From: CBDFKQ01 sp965248855
Lineage (GTDB): Bacteria; Bacteroidota; Bacteroidia; Cytophagales; 172606-1
Assembly: GCA_965248855.1 (NCBI GenBank)
Contig: CBDFKQ010000019.1
Coordinates: forward strand, 1 to 38,165
Length of the DNA: 38,165 bases
Direction: 5' to 3'
Below the pieces are notes generated by a model that ran no database searches, was not told the origin of the DNA, and saw only the letters and a program-made list of their open reading frames with translations. The stretch's first letter is position 1, and every line of letters starts with the position of its first letter. Made by a program: the position numbers and the translations under genes. Below are positions 1 to 9,050 of this stretch, piece by piece.

Positions 1-2
1 TA

Positions 3-320
3 CAAGCCAAAAGAGAATTGCCTGATTTTACAAAAATTATTATTCCGTTCAGGGCACAGGAATTAAATTGGATACAAATTAATACAGGAGAGAATGGATC
101 GGTTGAAGATAATTTTTATATCATACCCGAAAATACATGGCCTGATTTAAAAAAATCAATTTGGTGGCTTAAAAATCAAAAATACGTTAAAAAAAATTCT
201 ACACATGCTCCATTAAAATCAAATCAACTTGAAGATATTTCTTTAATTTGGTTTTTTTTTCCTCTAATACTTTGTTTAGGGCTTTTATGGTGGAGAGAAA
301 GGATTGTTTTTCTGAATTAA
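3..320 (+). CDS. C-terminal end of an unidentified membrane protein (partial)
   Basis: The reading frame is open to the left edge of the window, so this is the 3' end of a longer gene and the TTG at 18 is probably not its start. About 105 residues are visible. They are polar and Trp-rich and end in one hydrophobic helix (about nt 236-290, residues ISLIWFFFPLILCLGLLWW) followed by a short basic tail RERIVFLN. That layout suits a single-pass protein with a large domain upstream, anchored by a C-terminal membrane segment. I do not recognise the family. BatA/VWA-type proteins of Bacteroidota end in a similar way, but this is only a resemblance. An intrinsic terminator follows at 437-470, so it does not appear to be co-transcribed with recJ. 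Confidence 0.6.
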   Translation, partial: QAKRELPDFTKIIIPFRAQELNWIQINTGENGSVEDNFYIIPENTWPDLKKSIWWLKNQKYVKKNSTHAPLKSNQLEDISLIWFFFPLILCLGLLWWRERIVFLN

Positions 321-436
321 GATTAAAAGAAAAGAAGATATTATGATTTTAAGTTTTTATAAAATATCAAAATAACGATATTGATAAAACGATATTTTGA
401 TTGTTAATAAAAAAATCATATAATCAAGGGATTGAT

Positions 437-470
437 AAAAAGGAAATATCGTCTTTGATATTTCCTTTTT
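437..470 (+). terminator. Intrinsic terminator upstream of recJ
   Basis: A 14-bp perfect stem (AAAAAGGAAATATC / GATATTTCCTTTTT) with a 6-nt loop ends in a T-rich tract. It separates the partial gene from the recJ promoter. The A-run and T-run on either side would let it act in both directions. Confidence 0.8.
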
Positions 471-529
471 ATTTTTAAAAATGATTTTTATTTTAAAAAA
501 TATTTTAAATAAAAACATTTTTCTATTAT

Positions 530-537
530 TAACTTTG
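530..537 (+). promoter_or_regulatory. Bacteroidota -7 promoter element for recJ
   Basis: TAACTTTG is an exact match to the Bacteroidota -7 consensus TAnnTTTG. It lies 25 bases before the ATG at 563, so the predicted leader is under 25 nt. No clear -33 TTTG was found, only a T-rich stretch around 516-524. Confidence 0.6.
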
Positions 538-562
538 CAGTTGGTGAATATTACACCACTCT

Positions 563-2267
563 ATGCAAAAAAATTGGATTTTAAAATCAATCCCACCTCA
601 GGATAAAATTGACACGCTCTCAAAAGCTATTAATATAAGTTATGTTATATCTACTTTGCTTATTCAACGAGGCAAGGAATCGCACGATGATGCAAAAAGT
701 TTTTTTCGCCCTACTTTAGCCGGCTTACATGATCCATTTTTGATGAAGGATATGGATAAGGCTGTTGAAAGACTTTTAAGAGCAATTAAAAATAATGAAA
801 AAATTATTATTTATGGTGATTATGATGTGGACGGAACAACATCTGTCGCTTTAGCATATAGTTTTTTAAAAAAAATACATGATAATATCGCCTTTTACAT
901 TCCCGATAGGCATAAAGAAGGATATGGTGTTTCAATTGAAGGCATTGATTGGGCAAAAAAAGAAGGTGCTCATTTAATTATCAGTTTGGATTGTGGCATA
1001 AAATCCGAATTATTGATTGACTATGCTAAAAGAATTGGAATTGATTTTATTATTTGCGATCATCACTTACCGGGTGAAAATGTACCAAAAGCATACGCGG
1101 TTTTAGATGCAAAACAAAAAGATTGTAATTATCCTTTTAAAGAGCTCTCGGGATGCGGAGTAGGTTTTAAATTAATGCAGGCCTTATGTATTAAACAAAA
1201 TATCGATCTCGATATTCTTTATGAATACTTGGATTTAGTTGCCGTTAGTATTGCTGCTGATATGGTTCCGATTGTTGATGAAAACAGGATTTTTACTTAT
1301 CATGGTTTAAAAGAAATTAAACTCTAACCCCTCTTTAGGTTTTAAAGCTTTAAAAACAATAGCAAGTTTAACCAACGAAATGGATGTAAAAAGCATTGTT
1401 TTTGGGATTGCTCCAAGGATTAACGCTGCAGGAAGAGTTGAACATGCCAATGATGCAGTTAATTTATTGATTGCAGAAAATGATATAGATGCAAATAGTT
1501 ATGCCGATGTTGTTAACATAAGAAATAAAGAAAGGCAAAACTTTGATAAAACAATTACGCTCGAAGCTCTTGAAATGATTGAAGCAGATGAAAATTTAAA
1601 AATCTGCCAAAACAACGGTATTATATAACGAATGTTGGCACAAAGGTGTAATTGGGATTGTTGCTTCAAGGGTAATTGAAAAATACCATAGGCCTACAAT
1701 TATTTTAACAAATTCAAATAACAAAGCAACAGGTTCTGCCCGTTCTATCCCCGGGTTTTGATTTATATGAAGCTATTTCATCATGTTCTGAATTTTTAGA
1801 ACAATTTGGCGGGCACAAGTTCGCAGCAGGTTTAACAATGCCGGTAGAAAATATTATTCCTTTTAAAGAAAAATTTGAAAGCGTCGTATCAAATATATTA
1901 ACAGACGAAATGATGTTGCCAAGAATTGAAATTGATATTAATATTAATTTCAATCAAATAAACCCAAAAAATGTTTAATCTTATAAAACAAATGTCGCCT
2001 TATGGTCCGTTAAATATGGATCCTGTTTTTGTAACCGAAGAAGTTTATTTATCCGGCCGACCAAGAATTTTAAAAGAAACACATTTAAAATTGAGTGTTT
2101 GTCAGAAAAATTCACAAACTTTTGAGGCCATTGGTTTTGGTATGGCACATTATTATCAGATACTTGCAATAAATAAACCATTTAAAATGTGTTACCACAT
2201 TTATGAAAATAATTATAATGGCAATATTTCTCTTCAATTGATGATTAAAGATATTAAAGTAGTTTAA
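563..2267 (+). pseudogene. recJ: Single-stranded-DNA-specific exonuclease RecJ, disrupted by four +1 frameshifts
   Basis: RecJ is a 5'-3' ssDNA exonuclease of recombination and mismatch repair. The sequence reads as five fragments. Deleting one base at each of four sites restores a continuous 566-residue protein, the family's usual length: AAA at 1319-1321, A5 at 1598-1602, T4 at 1756-1759 and A6 at 1966-1971. The DHH phosphoesterase motifs are intact in the first fragment (GDYDVDG at residues 85-91, SLDCG 141-145, DHH 166-168, SIAADMVP 229-236). The DHHA1 motifs (WHKGVIGIVASR, GGHKFAAG) and the C-terminal OB-like region read cleanly once the frame is corrected. No substitution-type stop codon was seen. 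Either the gene was inactivated very recently, or the sequence carries local base-calling errors. Programmed frameshifting at four sites is unlikely. lptB starts 31 nt downstream. Confidence 0.9.
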
Positions 2268-2298
2268 TTTATTTTATTTAACATGCCCAACCTTTATC

Positions 2299-3039
2299 AT
2301 GAAATTATATTCAGTAGATCTTGTAAAAAAATATGGTAGTCGTATAGTAGCCAACGAAGTTTCTGTAGAAGTTAATCAGGGAGAAATTGTAGGTTTACTG
2401 GGGCCAAACGGGGCAGGTAAAACAACAACATTTTATATGATCACTGGTTTGGTAAAACCAAATGGGGGCAAAATTTTTCTTGATGATCAGGACATAACCA
2501 AATTCCCTATGTACAAAAGGGCAAGATTAGGAATTGGTTATTTAGCACAGGAAGCATCAGTATTTAGAAGTTTATCTGTCGAAGATAATATTTTGGCTGT
2601 GTTAGAAATGACCGGGCTACCAAAAAAAGTTCAACAAGAAAGAACAGAAATGCTTATTGAAGAATTTAAATTAACAAAAGTTAGAAAAAGTCAGGGTAAA
2701 ATGCTTTCAGGTGGAGAAAGGAGAAGAACTGAAATTGCAAGAGCCCTTGCTGTAGAACCAAATTTTGTTTTACTTGACGAACCATTTGCAGCAGTTGACC
2801 CTCTGGCAGTAGAAGAAATTCAAATGATAGTGGTAGGATTAAAGAAAAAAAATATCGGCGTGTTAATTACAGATCATAACGTTGATGAAACATTATCAAT
2901 TACAGATAGGGCCTACATTATGGGCGATGGTAAAATATTCAAACAAGGCAAACCGGAAGATCTGGTTAATGACCCGGATGTAAGAAAAGCATATCTGGGT
3001 GAATATTACGAATTTAAAAGAAAAGTGTTTGCCATGTAA
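2299..3039 (+). CDS. lptB: LPS export ABC transporter ATP-binding protein LptB
   Basis: This is the cytoplasmic ATPase that powers lipopolysaccharide extraction from the inner membrane by the LptFG permease. At 246 residues it is a stand-alone nucleotide-binding domain of the normal LptB length. Visible motifs are Walker A GPNGAGKT (35-42), Q-loop region YLAQEASVF (81-89), signature LSGGE (136-140), Walker B with catalytic Glu LLDEP (158-162) and H-loop His193. The LSGGERRRTEIARAL stretch is characteristic of LptB. The ATG at 2299 places Walker A where expected. The gene follows recJ by 31 nt with no terminator or promoter seen between them, so the two are probably co-transcribed. A candidate permease partner lies far away at 35381. 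Confidence 0.95.
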   Translation: MKLYSVDLVKKYGSRIVANEVSVEVNQGEIVGLLGPNGAGKTTTFYMITGLVKPNGGKIFLDDQDITKFPMYKRARLGIGYLAQEASVFRSLSVEDNILAVLEMTGLPKKVQQERTEMLIEEFKLTKVRKSQGKMLSGGERRRTEIARALAVEPNFVLLDEPFAAVDPLAVEEIQMIVVGLKKKNIGVLITDHNVDETLSITDRAYIMGDGKIFKQGKPEDLVNDPDVRKAYLGEYYEFKRKVFAM

Positions 3040-3225
3040 TTTTCACTAATGTTAAAGAGTTGTTAAGAAATTTTGGGCTATTAATTTATGGTTACTTATT
3101 TGCTTATTCTAGAATAGATAGCAGATTAATTTAATTATTTAAATTTTAATAACGCAAAAAAATTAAGTAATTATTGTTTTTCAATTCTAAAATAATAACT
3201 TACTTCTGAAAAAATTAACAGCATT

Positions 3226-3912
3226 ATGAAAAAAAAATATTTAACTTTTATATTTTCATTTTTCCTAATAAATTCTATCGCCCAGCAACCGGCTGATTAT
3301 TTTTTTCGAGTCGCTCAATCCGATTTAAAAAAAATATATCATTATCATTTTCTGAATAAAAATCTTGATTATCCAATCACTTGGCAATGTGTTGCTTCCC
3401 GAACCTGCGAAGCTGCAAGTATAAAATATTTATGTGCAACATTCGAATCTACAAATTTACCCGGTAAAGCCTACGGCAAGTTTGTTGGGATGGGAATAAA
3501 AGAAACAACATATCGTTTTGAATTGGCAGAAGATGGAATATATTTAAGATTACTTGCCGAAACTTATAGGGATGATGATGGCACAACACATTTTTCACAG
3601 TCCGATTTAAAAAGGTTTTTTTTTAAAATTCCTCCGGTTGGCCAAAGGGATGAACATGAGGACATTGAAGAAGATTTCACCATTAAAACAGCTTCTGAAA
3701 TAGTTTCAGGACTTTCTATTAATGCGCCTACTTATGAAAGTGTAATCGTTGCCACCCAAACATTTAACGACCGAAAAAAAAATAATAAGTTGGCAAGGCT
3801 TGAAAAATTTTACTTTGCAAAAAATGTAGGGCTGATAAAATATGAATTTTATGGAGCTGACGGAAAATTAAATCTTTCAAAATCATTTGAGTTAACAAAA
3901 ATCCAATATTAA
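3226..3912 (+). CDS. Secreted protein of unknown function
   Basis: Unrecognised 228-residue protein. The N-terminus MKKKYLTFIFSFFLINSIAQ is a classical signal peptide ending in a typical Bacteroidota IAQ cleavage site with no lipobox, so it is expected in the periplasm or beyond. The mature part is rich in beta-type stretches and ends YFAKNVGLIKYEFYGADGK, a pattern common in Bacteroidota periplasmic proteins where an enzyme-free beta domain reports a 'fully processed' value. This comparison is an impression and not a family assignment. Two Cys in CVASRTCEAASIKYLC and a third nearby could form a disulfide. It stands alone, with a 186-nt spacer to lptB and a hairpin terminator just after it. 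Confidence 0.7.
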   Translation: MKKKYLTFIFSFFLINSIAQQPADYFFRVAQSDLKKIYHYHFLNKNLDYPITWQCVASRTCEAASIKYLCATFESTNLPGKAYGKFVGMGIKETTYRFELAEDGIYLRLLAETYRDDDGTTHFSQSDLKRFFFKIPPVGQRDEHEDIEEDFTIKTASEIVSGLSINAPTYESVIVATQTFNDRKKNNKLARLEKFYFAKNVGLIKYEFYGADGKLNLSKSFELTKIQY

Positions 3913-3942
3913 TTTACAAAAAAATATATCTTATAAATAACA

Positions 3943-3985
3943 AAAATCCTGTATCGAAAGATTATATCTTTCAATACAGGATTTT
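3943..3985. terminator. Bidirectional intrinsic terminator
   Basis: Near-perfect stem AAAATCCTGTAT-GAAAGAT / ATCTTTC-ATACAGGATTTT with a short loop, between the convergent genes at 3226 (+) and 4005 (-). A-rich and T-rich flanks suit termination from both sides. Confidence 0.85.
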
Positions 3986-4004
3986 ATGTTTTTGAATAGT
4001 AATA

Positions 4005-4823
4005 TTAATTTCTTGGCTTATAATATTTTGCCTTTACACCCGGCAGTTGACTTTGTAAATCAGCAATTCTTCGCGCATCTGACGGATGTGTTGCTAAAAT
4101 TTCAGGTGGTTTTTGACCTTTATTCATACTTTCCATACGTTGCCAAAATAAAATAGCTTCATCGGGATTATATCCGGCCATTGCAGCATAAATCAAACCG
4201 ATTTTATCTGCTTCTGATTCTTGTCTGCGAGAAAATGCCAATAAACCTAATTGCGATCCTGCACCCATTGCCTGTAAAGCAACATTTTTAATCGTACTTG
4301 ATTTTGTAGAAAGAGAAGAAAGTACACTGCCGGCTTCAAGTAAACCTTGTGATAATACTTGTTCGCTCATTCTTTCATTTCCATGACCTGCAACAGCGTG
4401 AGCAATTTCATGACCCATTACAATTGCTAAGGCATTATCATTTTGCGCAACAGGAATAATACCTGTATAAACAACAACTTTTCCACCGGGCATACACCAT
4501 GCATTTACTGTTTTATCTTCTACTGTATGAAATTCCCAATTATAATCTTTAATCCTGTCAAAATAATTTTCTTGTTGAGAATGTGTAATAACTGCTTGCT
4601 TAATTCTTTCACCAATATTTTTTACTTTGATAGCATCAGAATTATTTTCAGGTAAAACCGTTCCTTTATGTTCTGTTAAAAACTGATTGTAGGATTGTAA
4701 AGACATTGTATTTACTTCAGAATCCGGAAGTAAACTAAATTGACTTCGACCTGTAACCGGAACTTGCCTACATGCAACTACAATTAATAAAATAAAAGTT
4801 AAATAAATAATGTTTTTAATCAT
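4005..4823 (-). CDS. M48 family metallopeptidase, lipoprotein
   Basis: Zinc metalloprotease of the LoiP/BepA-like M48 class, 272 residues. The N-terminus carries a lipoprotein signal with lipobox VVAC (Cys18), so the mature protein is membrane-anchored and periplasm-facing. The zinc site is HEIAH (138-142) with the third ligand Glu204 in SEADKIG, and AHAVAGHGNERMSEQ follows as usual for the family. The tail has HPSDARRIADLQ, the conserved C-terminal His motif of M48C proteins. Likely role is quality control of outer-membrane or periplasmic proteins; the substrate cannot be read from sequence. It is monocistronic: a terminator follows and a divergent gene starts at 4980. Confidence 0.92.
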   Translation of the reverse strand: MIKNIIYLTFILLIVVACRQVPVTGRSQFSLLPDSEVNTMSLQSYNQFLTEHKGTVLPENNSDAIKVKNIGERIKQAVITHSQQENYFDRIKDYNWEFHTVEDKTVNAWCMPGGKVVVYTGIIPVAQNDNALAIVMGHEIAHAVAGHGNERMSEQVLSQGLLEAGSVLSSLSTKSSTIKNVALQAMGAGSQLGLLAFSRRQESEADKIGLIYAAMAGYNPDEAILFWQRMESMNKGQKPPEILATHPSDARRIADLQSQLPGVKAKYYKPRN

Positions 4824-4878
4824 GATTTTAGTTTGTTTGATGGAATTATTAAACTTTTTTTTGAAAACAAATATGTAC

Positions 4879-4886
4879 TACTTTTG
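4879..4886 (+). promoter_or_regulatory. Candidate -7 promoter element for the FAH-family gene
   Basis: TACTTTTG matches TAnnTTTG. A TTTG at 4860-4863 could be the -33 element, though the 15-nt spacing is shorter than the usual ~19. The predicted leader is about 90 nt. The minus-strand CATATTTG at 4868-4875, one mismatch from consensus, could serve the divergent M48 gene. Confidence 0.45.
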
Positions 4887-4979
4887 TGTAATTAAAAAAT
4901 CATATTCTTTGATGCTTTACAATTTTTAAGCCATTAAATAAAATCAATTGTGATGTTTTTAGGTGAGAATTAAAAAATT

Positions 4980-5594
4980 ATGAAAATTATTGCAATAGGT
5001 AGGAATTATGTTGATCATATTGAAGAGTTAAATAACGATCGTCCGGACGCACCTGTGATTTTTATGAAACCCGATACATCTCTTTTGAAAAACAATTCTC
5101 CATTCTACCACCCTGAATTTTCGAATGATATTCACCATGAAGTAGAATTGGTATTAAGAGTGTGTAAGGAAGGAAAACACATTGAGGAAAAATTTACACA
5201 TAAATACTATGACGCCATAGGAATTGGAATTGATTTTACTGCCAGAGATTTGCAGCAAAAGCAAAAAGAAAAAGGTCTCCCTTGGGAAATTGCAAAATCT
5301 TTTGATAATTCTGCTCCCATTTCTACAGATTTTATTTCAATTGAAAATTTTAAAGATTTAAAAAATATCAATTTTTCACTTAAAGTAAACAACAACCTCA
5401 GGCAGCAAGGGAATACGGGTTTTATGTTGTATGATTTTAATGTAATAATATCATACGTTTCAAAATTTTTTACATTAAAAAAAGGAGATTTAATTTTTAC
5501 CGGAACTCCAAAAGGAGTGGCTGCTGTTAAACCCGGAGACAAATTAGAGGCTTTTATTGAAGATCAAAAATTGTTAATGTTTGATATAAAATAA
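4980..5594 (+). CDS. Fumarylacetoacetate hydrolase (FAH) family protein
   Basis: A 204-residue single-domain FAH-fold enzyme, similar in size to FAHD1-type acylpyruvases/oxaloacetate decarboxylases. The fold's markers are visible: GRNYVDHIEE near the N-terminus, PVIFMKPDTS, the acidic metal site HHEVELVLR (Glu-x-Glu), GIGIDFTARDLQ, KSFDNSAP, and the C-terminal FTGTPKGVAAVKPGD. These bind Mg2+/Mn2+ and cleave C-C bonds of acylpyruvate-like compounds. The exact substrate is not determined by the sequence. It stands on its own promoter; the M23 peptidase begins 44 nt downstream with no clear terminator between, so read-through is plausible. Confidence 0.9.
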   Translation: MKIIAIGRNYVDHIEELNNDRPDAPVIFMKPDTSLLKNNSPFYHPEFSNDIHHEVELVLRVCKEGKHIEEKFTHKYYDAIGIGIDFTARDLQQKQKEKGLPWEIAKSFDNSAPISTDFISIENFKDLKNINFSLKVNNNLRQQGNTGFMLYDFNVIISYVSKFFTLKKGDLIFTGTPKGVAAVKPGDKLEAFIEDQKLLMFDIK

Positions 5595-5638
5595 AAAAAC
5601 CTGATCAATTAAATTAAAAAATATTTATAATTTATATT

Positions 5639-7540
5639 TTGAGTGCTCTAATAAACAAAGTAAAGTTTTTTGTTTTTACATTATTTCTTTCAATATCTAT
5701 AATCGCCCAAACAAATTTAAAAGGATATTATTTATGCCCTGTTCACCCCGGTAAGCCCAATTATTTAAATGGAAATATGGGTGAACTTCGGCCTGATCAT
5801 TTTCACGCGGGTTTGGATTTTAGAACAAATCAAGATAATTCTTCTCTTGTTTATGCAGCAGCTGATGGGTATATAAGCAGGATTATAGTTTCAGAATATG
5901 GATATGGAAACGCTCTAATGTTAAAACATCCAAATGGAACAACGAGTTTATATGCTCATTTAGAAAAATTTAATAAGCAAATAGCTGATTACGTTCGTCA
6001 AAAACAATATGAAAAACAAACATTTGCTTTAGAAATCTTATTTGATTCCACATCATTTTTAAAATTTAAAAAAGGCGAAAGCATTGCCAACGCCGGTAAT
6101 ACCGGAAGTTCAGGTGGCCCACATTTGCATTTTGAAATTAGAGATAAAAATAATTATATTCTCAACCCTCTCATGTTTGGCTTTACTGAACTTACAGACA
6201 AAGTTTCACCCACTTTTAATTCCATTGCTATAAGAACTTTAGATAAAAACTCCCGGATAAATAACGATTTTGGTTTTTTTGAATTTTATCCTCAAAAAAT
6301 ATCCAATAATCAATTTTTAATTAAAAATCTGATAGTTGTCCGGGGTTTATTGGGTTTAGAAGTTTCAATTCACGATATGTCTGAAGGTTCATGGGGAAGG
6401 AACGGTGTTACTACTATTGAAGTAAAAATGGATGGGAAAACAATTTATGCACATGATTTAAGCTCGTATTTAATGGAGAAAACGCGTTTTATAAACCTTC
6501 ATGTTGATTATGAACAAGAAAGGACAAGAAATATACGCTATCAAAATTGTTATGTGCTAAATGGAAATGAATTAAACATTTATAAAACCGATGAGAATAA
6601 AGGGAAAATAAAAATATATGATAATAAGGTTCACTCTATAGAAGTAATTATAAAGGATGCTTATGATAATGCTTCAACATTGAGTTTTAATTTACAAGGA
6701 ACAGAATTTAAACAAAATTCTGAATTTTCGAAAGTAAATCATGTTAAGCCAATTATTAAATATTATTTATTTAATAATATCCTTGAGGTTAAATCCAAGC
6801 CGGCATTTAATGAAAATGCTATTTTTTATATTAAAGGAAAGGAAATAATTTTAAAAAGTGAGTATACCAAACAAAATGAAAGTATTTATTTATGGGATTT
6901 AAATACCGGCTTGCCCGATTCTGTAATGATAAATAAAAAGAAACAAAATTTTAATTTTAAGGATATTGTCGTTCCAAACATTAATAAGCCGGCATCTTTT
7001 TTCAACGATTCTTTAAAAATTTCATTCTTGCCTAATTCTCTATTCGATACGCTTTATCTGGAAGTAAAAAAGCAAAAAGACACCATAAGCATTGGCAGAT
7101 TAACCATACCTTTAAAAAGTGATATTGTAATTAGTTATACCCCTGCACAAAAAAATATCGATAAACAAAGAACAGCAATTTATAATTTAAAATGGCGGAG
7201 GGGGTTGTATAAAGGTGGCACATGGAAGGGTGAAAGCATCGTGTTTACAACAAAAGAATTAGGAACCTTTACTTTAAAAACTGATACCACACCACCAACC
7301 GTAAAATTTAGATCTACTCCCACTTCAAATTTAATAACATGTACGATTTTGGATGATATGTCGGGCATAGCATCATATAAAGCAACGATTAACGGCGAAT
7401 GGCTATTAATGAATTATGATCCTAAATATTCAAAATTATGGTCGGAAAAATTGGATCAAAAAAAGCCATTAAAAGGTAATTTCGTTTTGCAGGTTACAGA
7501 TAATGCAGGTAATGTGAGTATTTTGGAAAAAGTTTTATAA
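5639..7540 (+). CDS. M23 family metallopeptidase, large periplasmic protein
   Basis: A 633-residue exported protein with an N-terminal LytM/M23 domain. No ATG is available between the upstream stop and the signal peptide, so TTG at 5639 is the best start. The signal peptide (about residues 5-24) ends SISIIAQ. The zinc motifs are HxxxD in HFHAGLD (His56, Asp60) and HxH in PHLHFE (His162, His164), with LYAH at 105-108 as the usual extra His, so the domain looks catalytically complete (endopeptidase on peptidoglycan cross-links). About 450 residues with beta-sandwich character follow, without motifs I recognise. This long C-terminal extension is typical of Bacteroidota M23 proteins. A bcp gene starts 25 nt downstream. 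Confidence 0.9.
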   Translation: MSALINKVKFFVFTLFLSISIIAQTNLKGYYLCPVHPGKPNYLNGNMGELRPDHFHAGLDFRTNQDNSSLVYAAADGYISRIIVSEYGYGNALMLKHPNGTTSLYAHLEKFNKQIADYVRQKQYEKQTFALEILFDSTSFLKFKKGESIANAGNTGSSGGPHLHFEIRDKNNYILNPLMFGFTELTDKVSPTFNSIAIRTLDKNSRINNDFGFFEFYPQKISNNQFLIKNLIVVRGLLGLEVSIHDMSEGSWGRNGVTTIEVKMDGKTIYAHDLSSYLMEKTRFINLHVDYEQERTRNIRYQNCYVLNGNELNIYKTDENKGKIKIYDNKVHSIEVIIKDAYDNASTLSFNLQGTEFKQNSEFSKVNHVKPIIKYYLFNNILEVKSKPAFNENAIFYIKGKEIILKSEYTKQNESIYLWDLNTGLPDSVMINKKKQNFNFKDIVVPNINKPASFFNDSLKISFLPNSLFDTLYLEVKKQKDTISIGRLTIPLKSDIVISYTPAQKNIDKQRTAIYNLKWRRGLYKGGTWKGESIVFTTKELGTFTLKTDTTPPTVKFRSTPTSNLITCTILDDMSGIASYKATINGEWLLMNYDPKYSKLWSEKLDQKKPLKGNFVLQVTDNAGNVSILEKVL

Positions 7541-7565
7541 GTTTTAAAATTAAAAAAATAAATAA

Positions 7566-8015
7566 ATGTCATTAAAAACCGGAGACAAGGCACCTGATTT
7601 TGAAGGAAAGGATCAAAATGGGAACATAATAAAATTAACCGATTACTTAGGAAAAAAAATAATTTTATATTTCTATCCTAAAGACGATACGAGCGGTTGC
7701 ACTGCCCAGGCTTGTAATTTAAATGAAAATTTACCTCAAATTCAAAAAGAAGGTTACGAAGTAATTGGTGTAAGCATTGACAACGAAAAATCGCATCAGA
7801 AATTTATACAAAAGTTCGATTTAAAATTTACTTTAATAGCCGATACTGATAAAAATATAGTTGGCTTGTACGATGTTTGGAAAGAAAAATCCATGTATGG
7901 CAAAAAATATATGGGAACTGTGAGAACAACTTTTTTAATAGATGAGAGAGGATTTATTACAGAAATCATTACAAAAGTTGATACTAAAGAACACACATCT
8001 CAAATTTTAAAATAA
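7566..8015 (+). CDS. bcp: Thioredoxin-dependent thiol peroxidase (Bcp/PrxQ peroxiredoxin)
   Basis: Reduces H2O2 and organic hydroperoxides in the cytoplasm at the expense of thioredoxin. The 149-residue length is normal. The active site YPKDDTSGCTAQAC holds the peroxidatic Cys45 and, five residues on, resolving Cys50, the spacing of atypical 2-Cys Bcp proteins such as that of E. coli. The catalytic Pro and Thr are in place (P38, T43), and RTTFLIDERG is the conserved C-terminal strand with the active-site Arg. No signal peptide. It lies 25 nt behind the M23 gene and is probably in its transcript. Confidence 0.95.
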   Translation: MSLKTGDKAPDFEGKDQNGNIIKLTDYLGKKIILYFYPKDDTSGCTAQACNLNENLPQIQKEGYEVIGVSIDNEKSHQKFIQKFDLKFTLIADTDKNIVGLYDVWKEKSMYGKKYMGTVRTTFLIDERGFITEIITKVDTKEHTSQILK

Positions 8016-8081
8016 ATAAATTTGTCAAAAGATAAAGATGTGTGATATTTGATTTTATTATAAAGTTATAATCTTATTATT

Positions 8082-8924
8082 ATGAATATTGATCAACTAA
8101 AAATAACTGCAATGCAGGTTCGAAGAGATGTTCTTCGAATGGTTCATGGTGTTAAATCGGGGCATCCGGGAGGTTCGTTGGGATGTACAGATTTATTTGT
8201 GGCTTTGTATTTTAAAATTTTGAAACACGATCCAAAATTTAATATGGATGGTGAAGGTGAAGATTTATTCTTTCTTTCTAACGGTCATATTTCACCCGTT
8301 TTTTATTCCGTTTTAGCTCGTTCAGGTTATTTCCCTATTGCAGAGTTAAGTACTTTTAGAAAACTGGATTCTCGTTTACAGGGTCACCCGACTACTGCAG
8401 AACATTTACCCGGTGTAAGAATCGCTTCCGGATCATTAGGCCAGGGTTTATCTGTTGCAATTGGTGCTGCACAGGCAAAAATTTTAAATAATGATAAAGG
8501 TTTAGTTTTTATTTTAATGGGCGATGGTGAACAGGATGAAGGCCAGGTTTGGGAAGCAGCAATGTATGCACCACATCATAAAGTAGATAATTTAATTGCA
8601 ATAATAGATTGGAATGGCCAACAAATAGATGGTTCAACAAAAAATGTAATGAACTTGGGCGATTTGCCTGCAAAATATAAAGCATTCGGTTGGAACGTGA
8701 TAGAAATGAATGGTAATATAATGGAAGATGTTATAGTTGGTTTAGAAAAAGCAAAATCATTAACCGGCAAAGATCAACCTGTTGTAATTATGATGAAAAC
8801 AGATATGGGTTTTGGTGTTGATTTTATGATGGGAAGTCATAAATGGCATGGAGTTTCTCCAAATGACGAACAATTAGCTTTAGCGTTAGGTCAATTAAAG
8901 GTTGCAGACGAGAGTGATTATTAA
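8082..8924 (+). CDS. Transketolase, N-terminal (thiamine-diphosphate-binding) subunit
   Basis: Half of a split transketolase: 280 residues covering only the PP domain. Visible are the start region VHGVKSGHPGGSLG, the substrate/TPP contact GHISPVFY, the loop SGSLGQGLSVAIGAA and the TPP motif GDGEQDEGQVWEAAM with the Mg2+-binding IDWNGQQIDG. Full transketolases are about 620-670 residues; the pyrimidine-binding half (which carries the catalytic Glu) must come from another protein. In many Bacteroidota the C-terminal subunit is the next gene; here a strong terminator and the opposite-strand yqgE follow, so the partner lies elsewhere. The stop is clean and there is no sign of truncation. Confidence 0.93.
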   Translation: MNIDQLKITAMQVRRDVLRMVHGVKSGHPGGSLGCTDLFVALYFKILKHDPKFNMDGEGEDLFFLSNGHISPVFYSVLARSGYFPIAELSTFRKLDSRLQGHPTTAEHLPGVRIASGSLGQGLSVAIGAAQAKILNNDKGLVFILMGDGEQDEGQVWEAAMYAPHHKVDNLIAIIDWNGQQIDGSTKNVMNLGDLPAKYKAFGWNVIEMNGNIMEDVIVGLEKAKSLTGKDQPVVIMMKTDMGFGVDFMMGSHKWHGVSPNDEQLALALGQLKVADESDY

Positions 8925-8992
8925 TTTTTGTTTATTGAATTTTATAAAAAACTAAAACATTAATCAGTTTATAATTTAAAAAAAGGAATAAT

Positions 8993-9037
8993 ATTAGGGA
9001 TTGTAAGTGAAATTTAATTCACAGTACAATCCCTAAT
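8993..9037. terminator. Bidirectional terminator between transketolase subunit and yqgE
   Basis: Long stem ATTAGGGATTGTA...GTGAA / TTCAC...TACAATCCCTAAT with a small bulge and a loop of about 7 nt, followed by a T-containing tract. It sits between two convergent genes. Confidence 0.85.
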
Positions 9038-9050
9038 TTGTTTAAAAAAT

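Noticed and set aside
1319..1971. Programmed ribosomal frameshifting in recJ
   Set aside because: Four independent +1 shifts would be needed, only one site (UUU UGA) resembles a known slip site, and no stimulatory structure was apparent. Error or recent decay is simpler.
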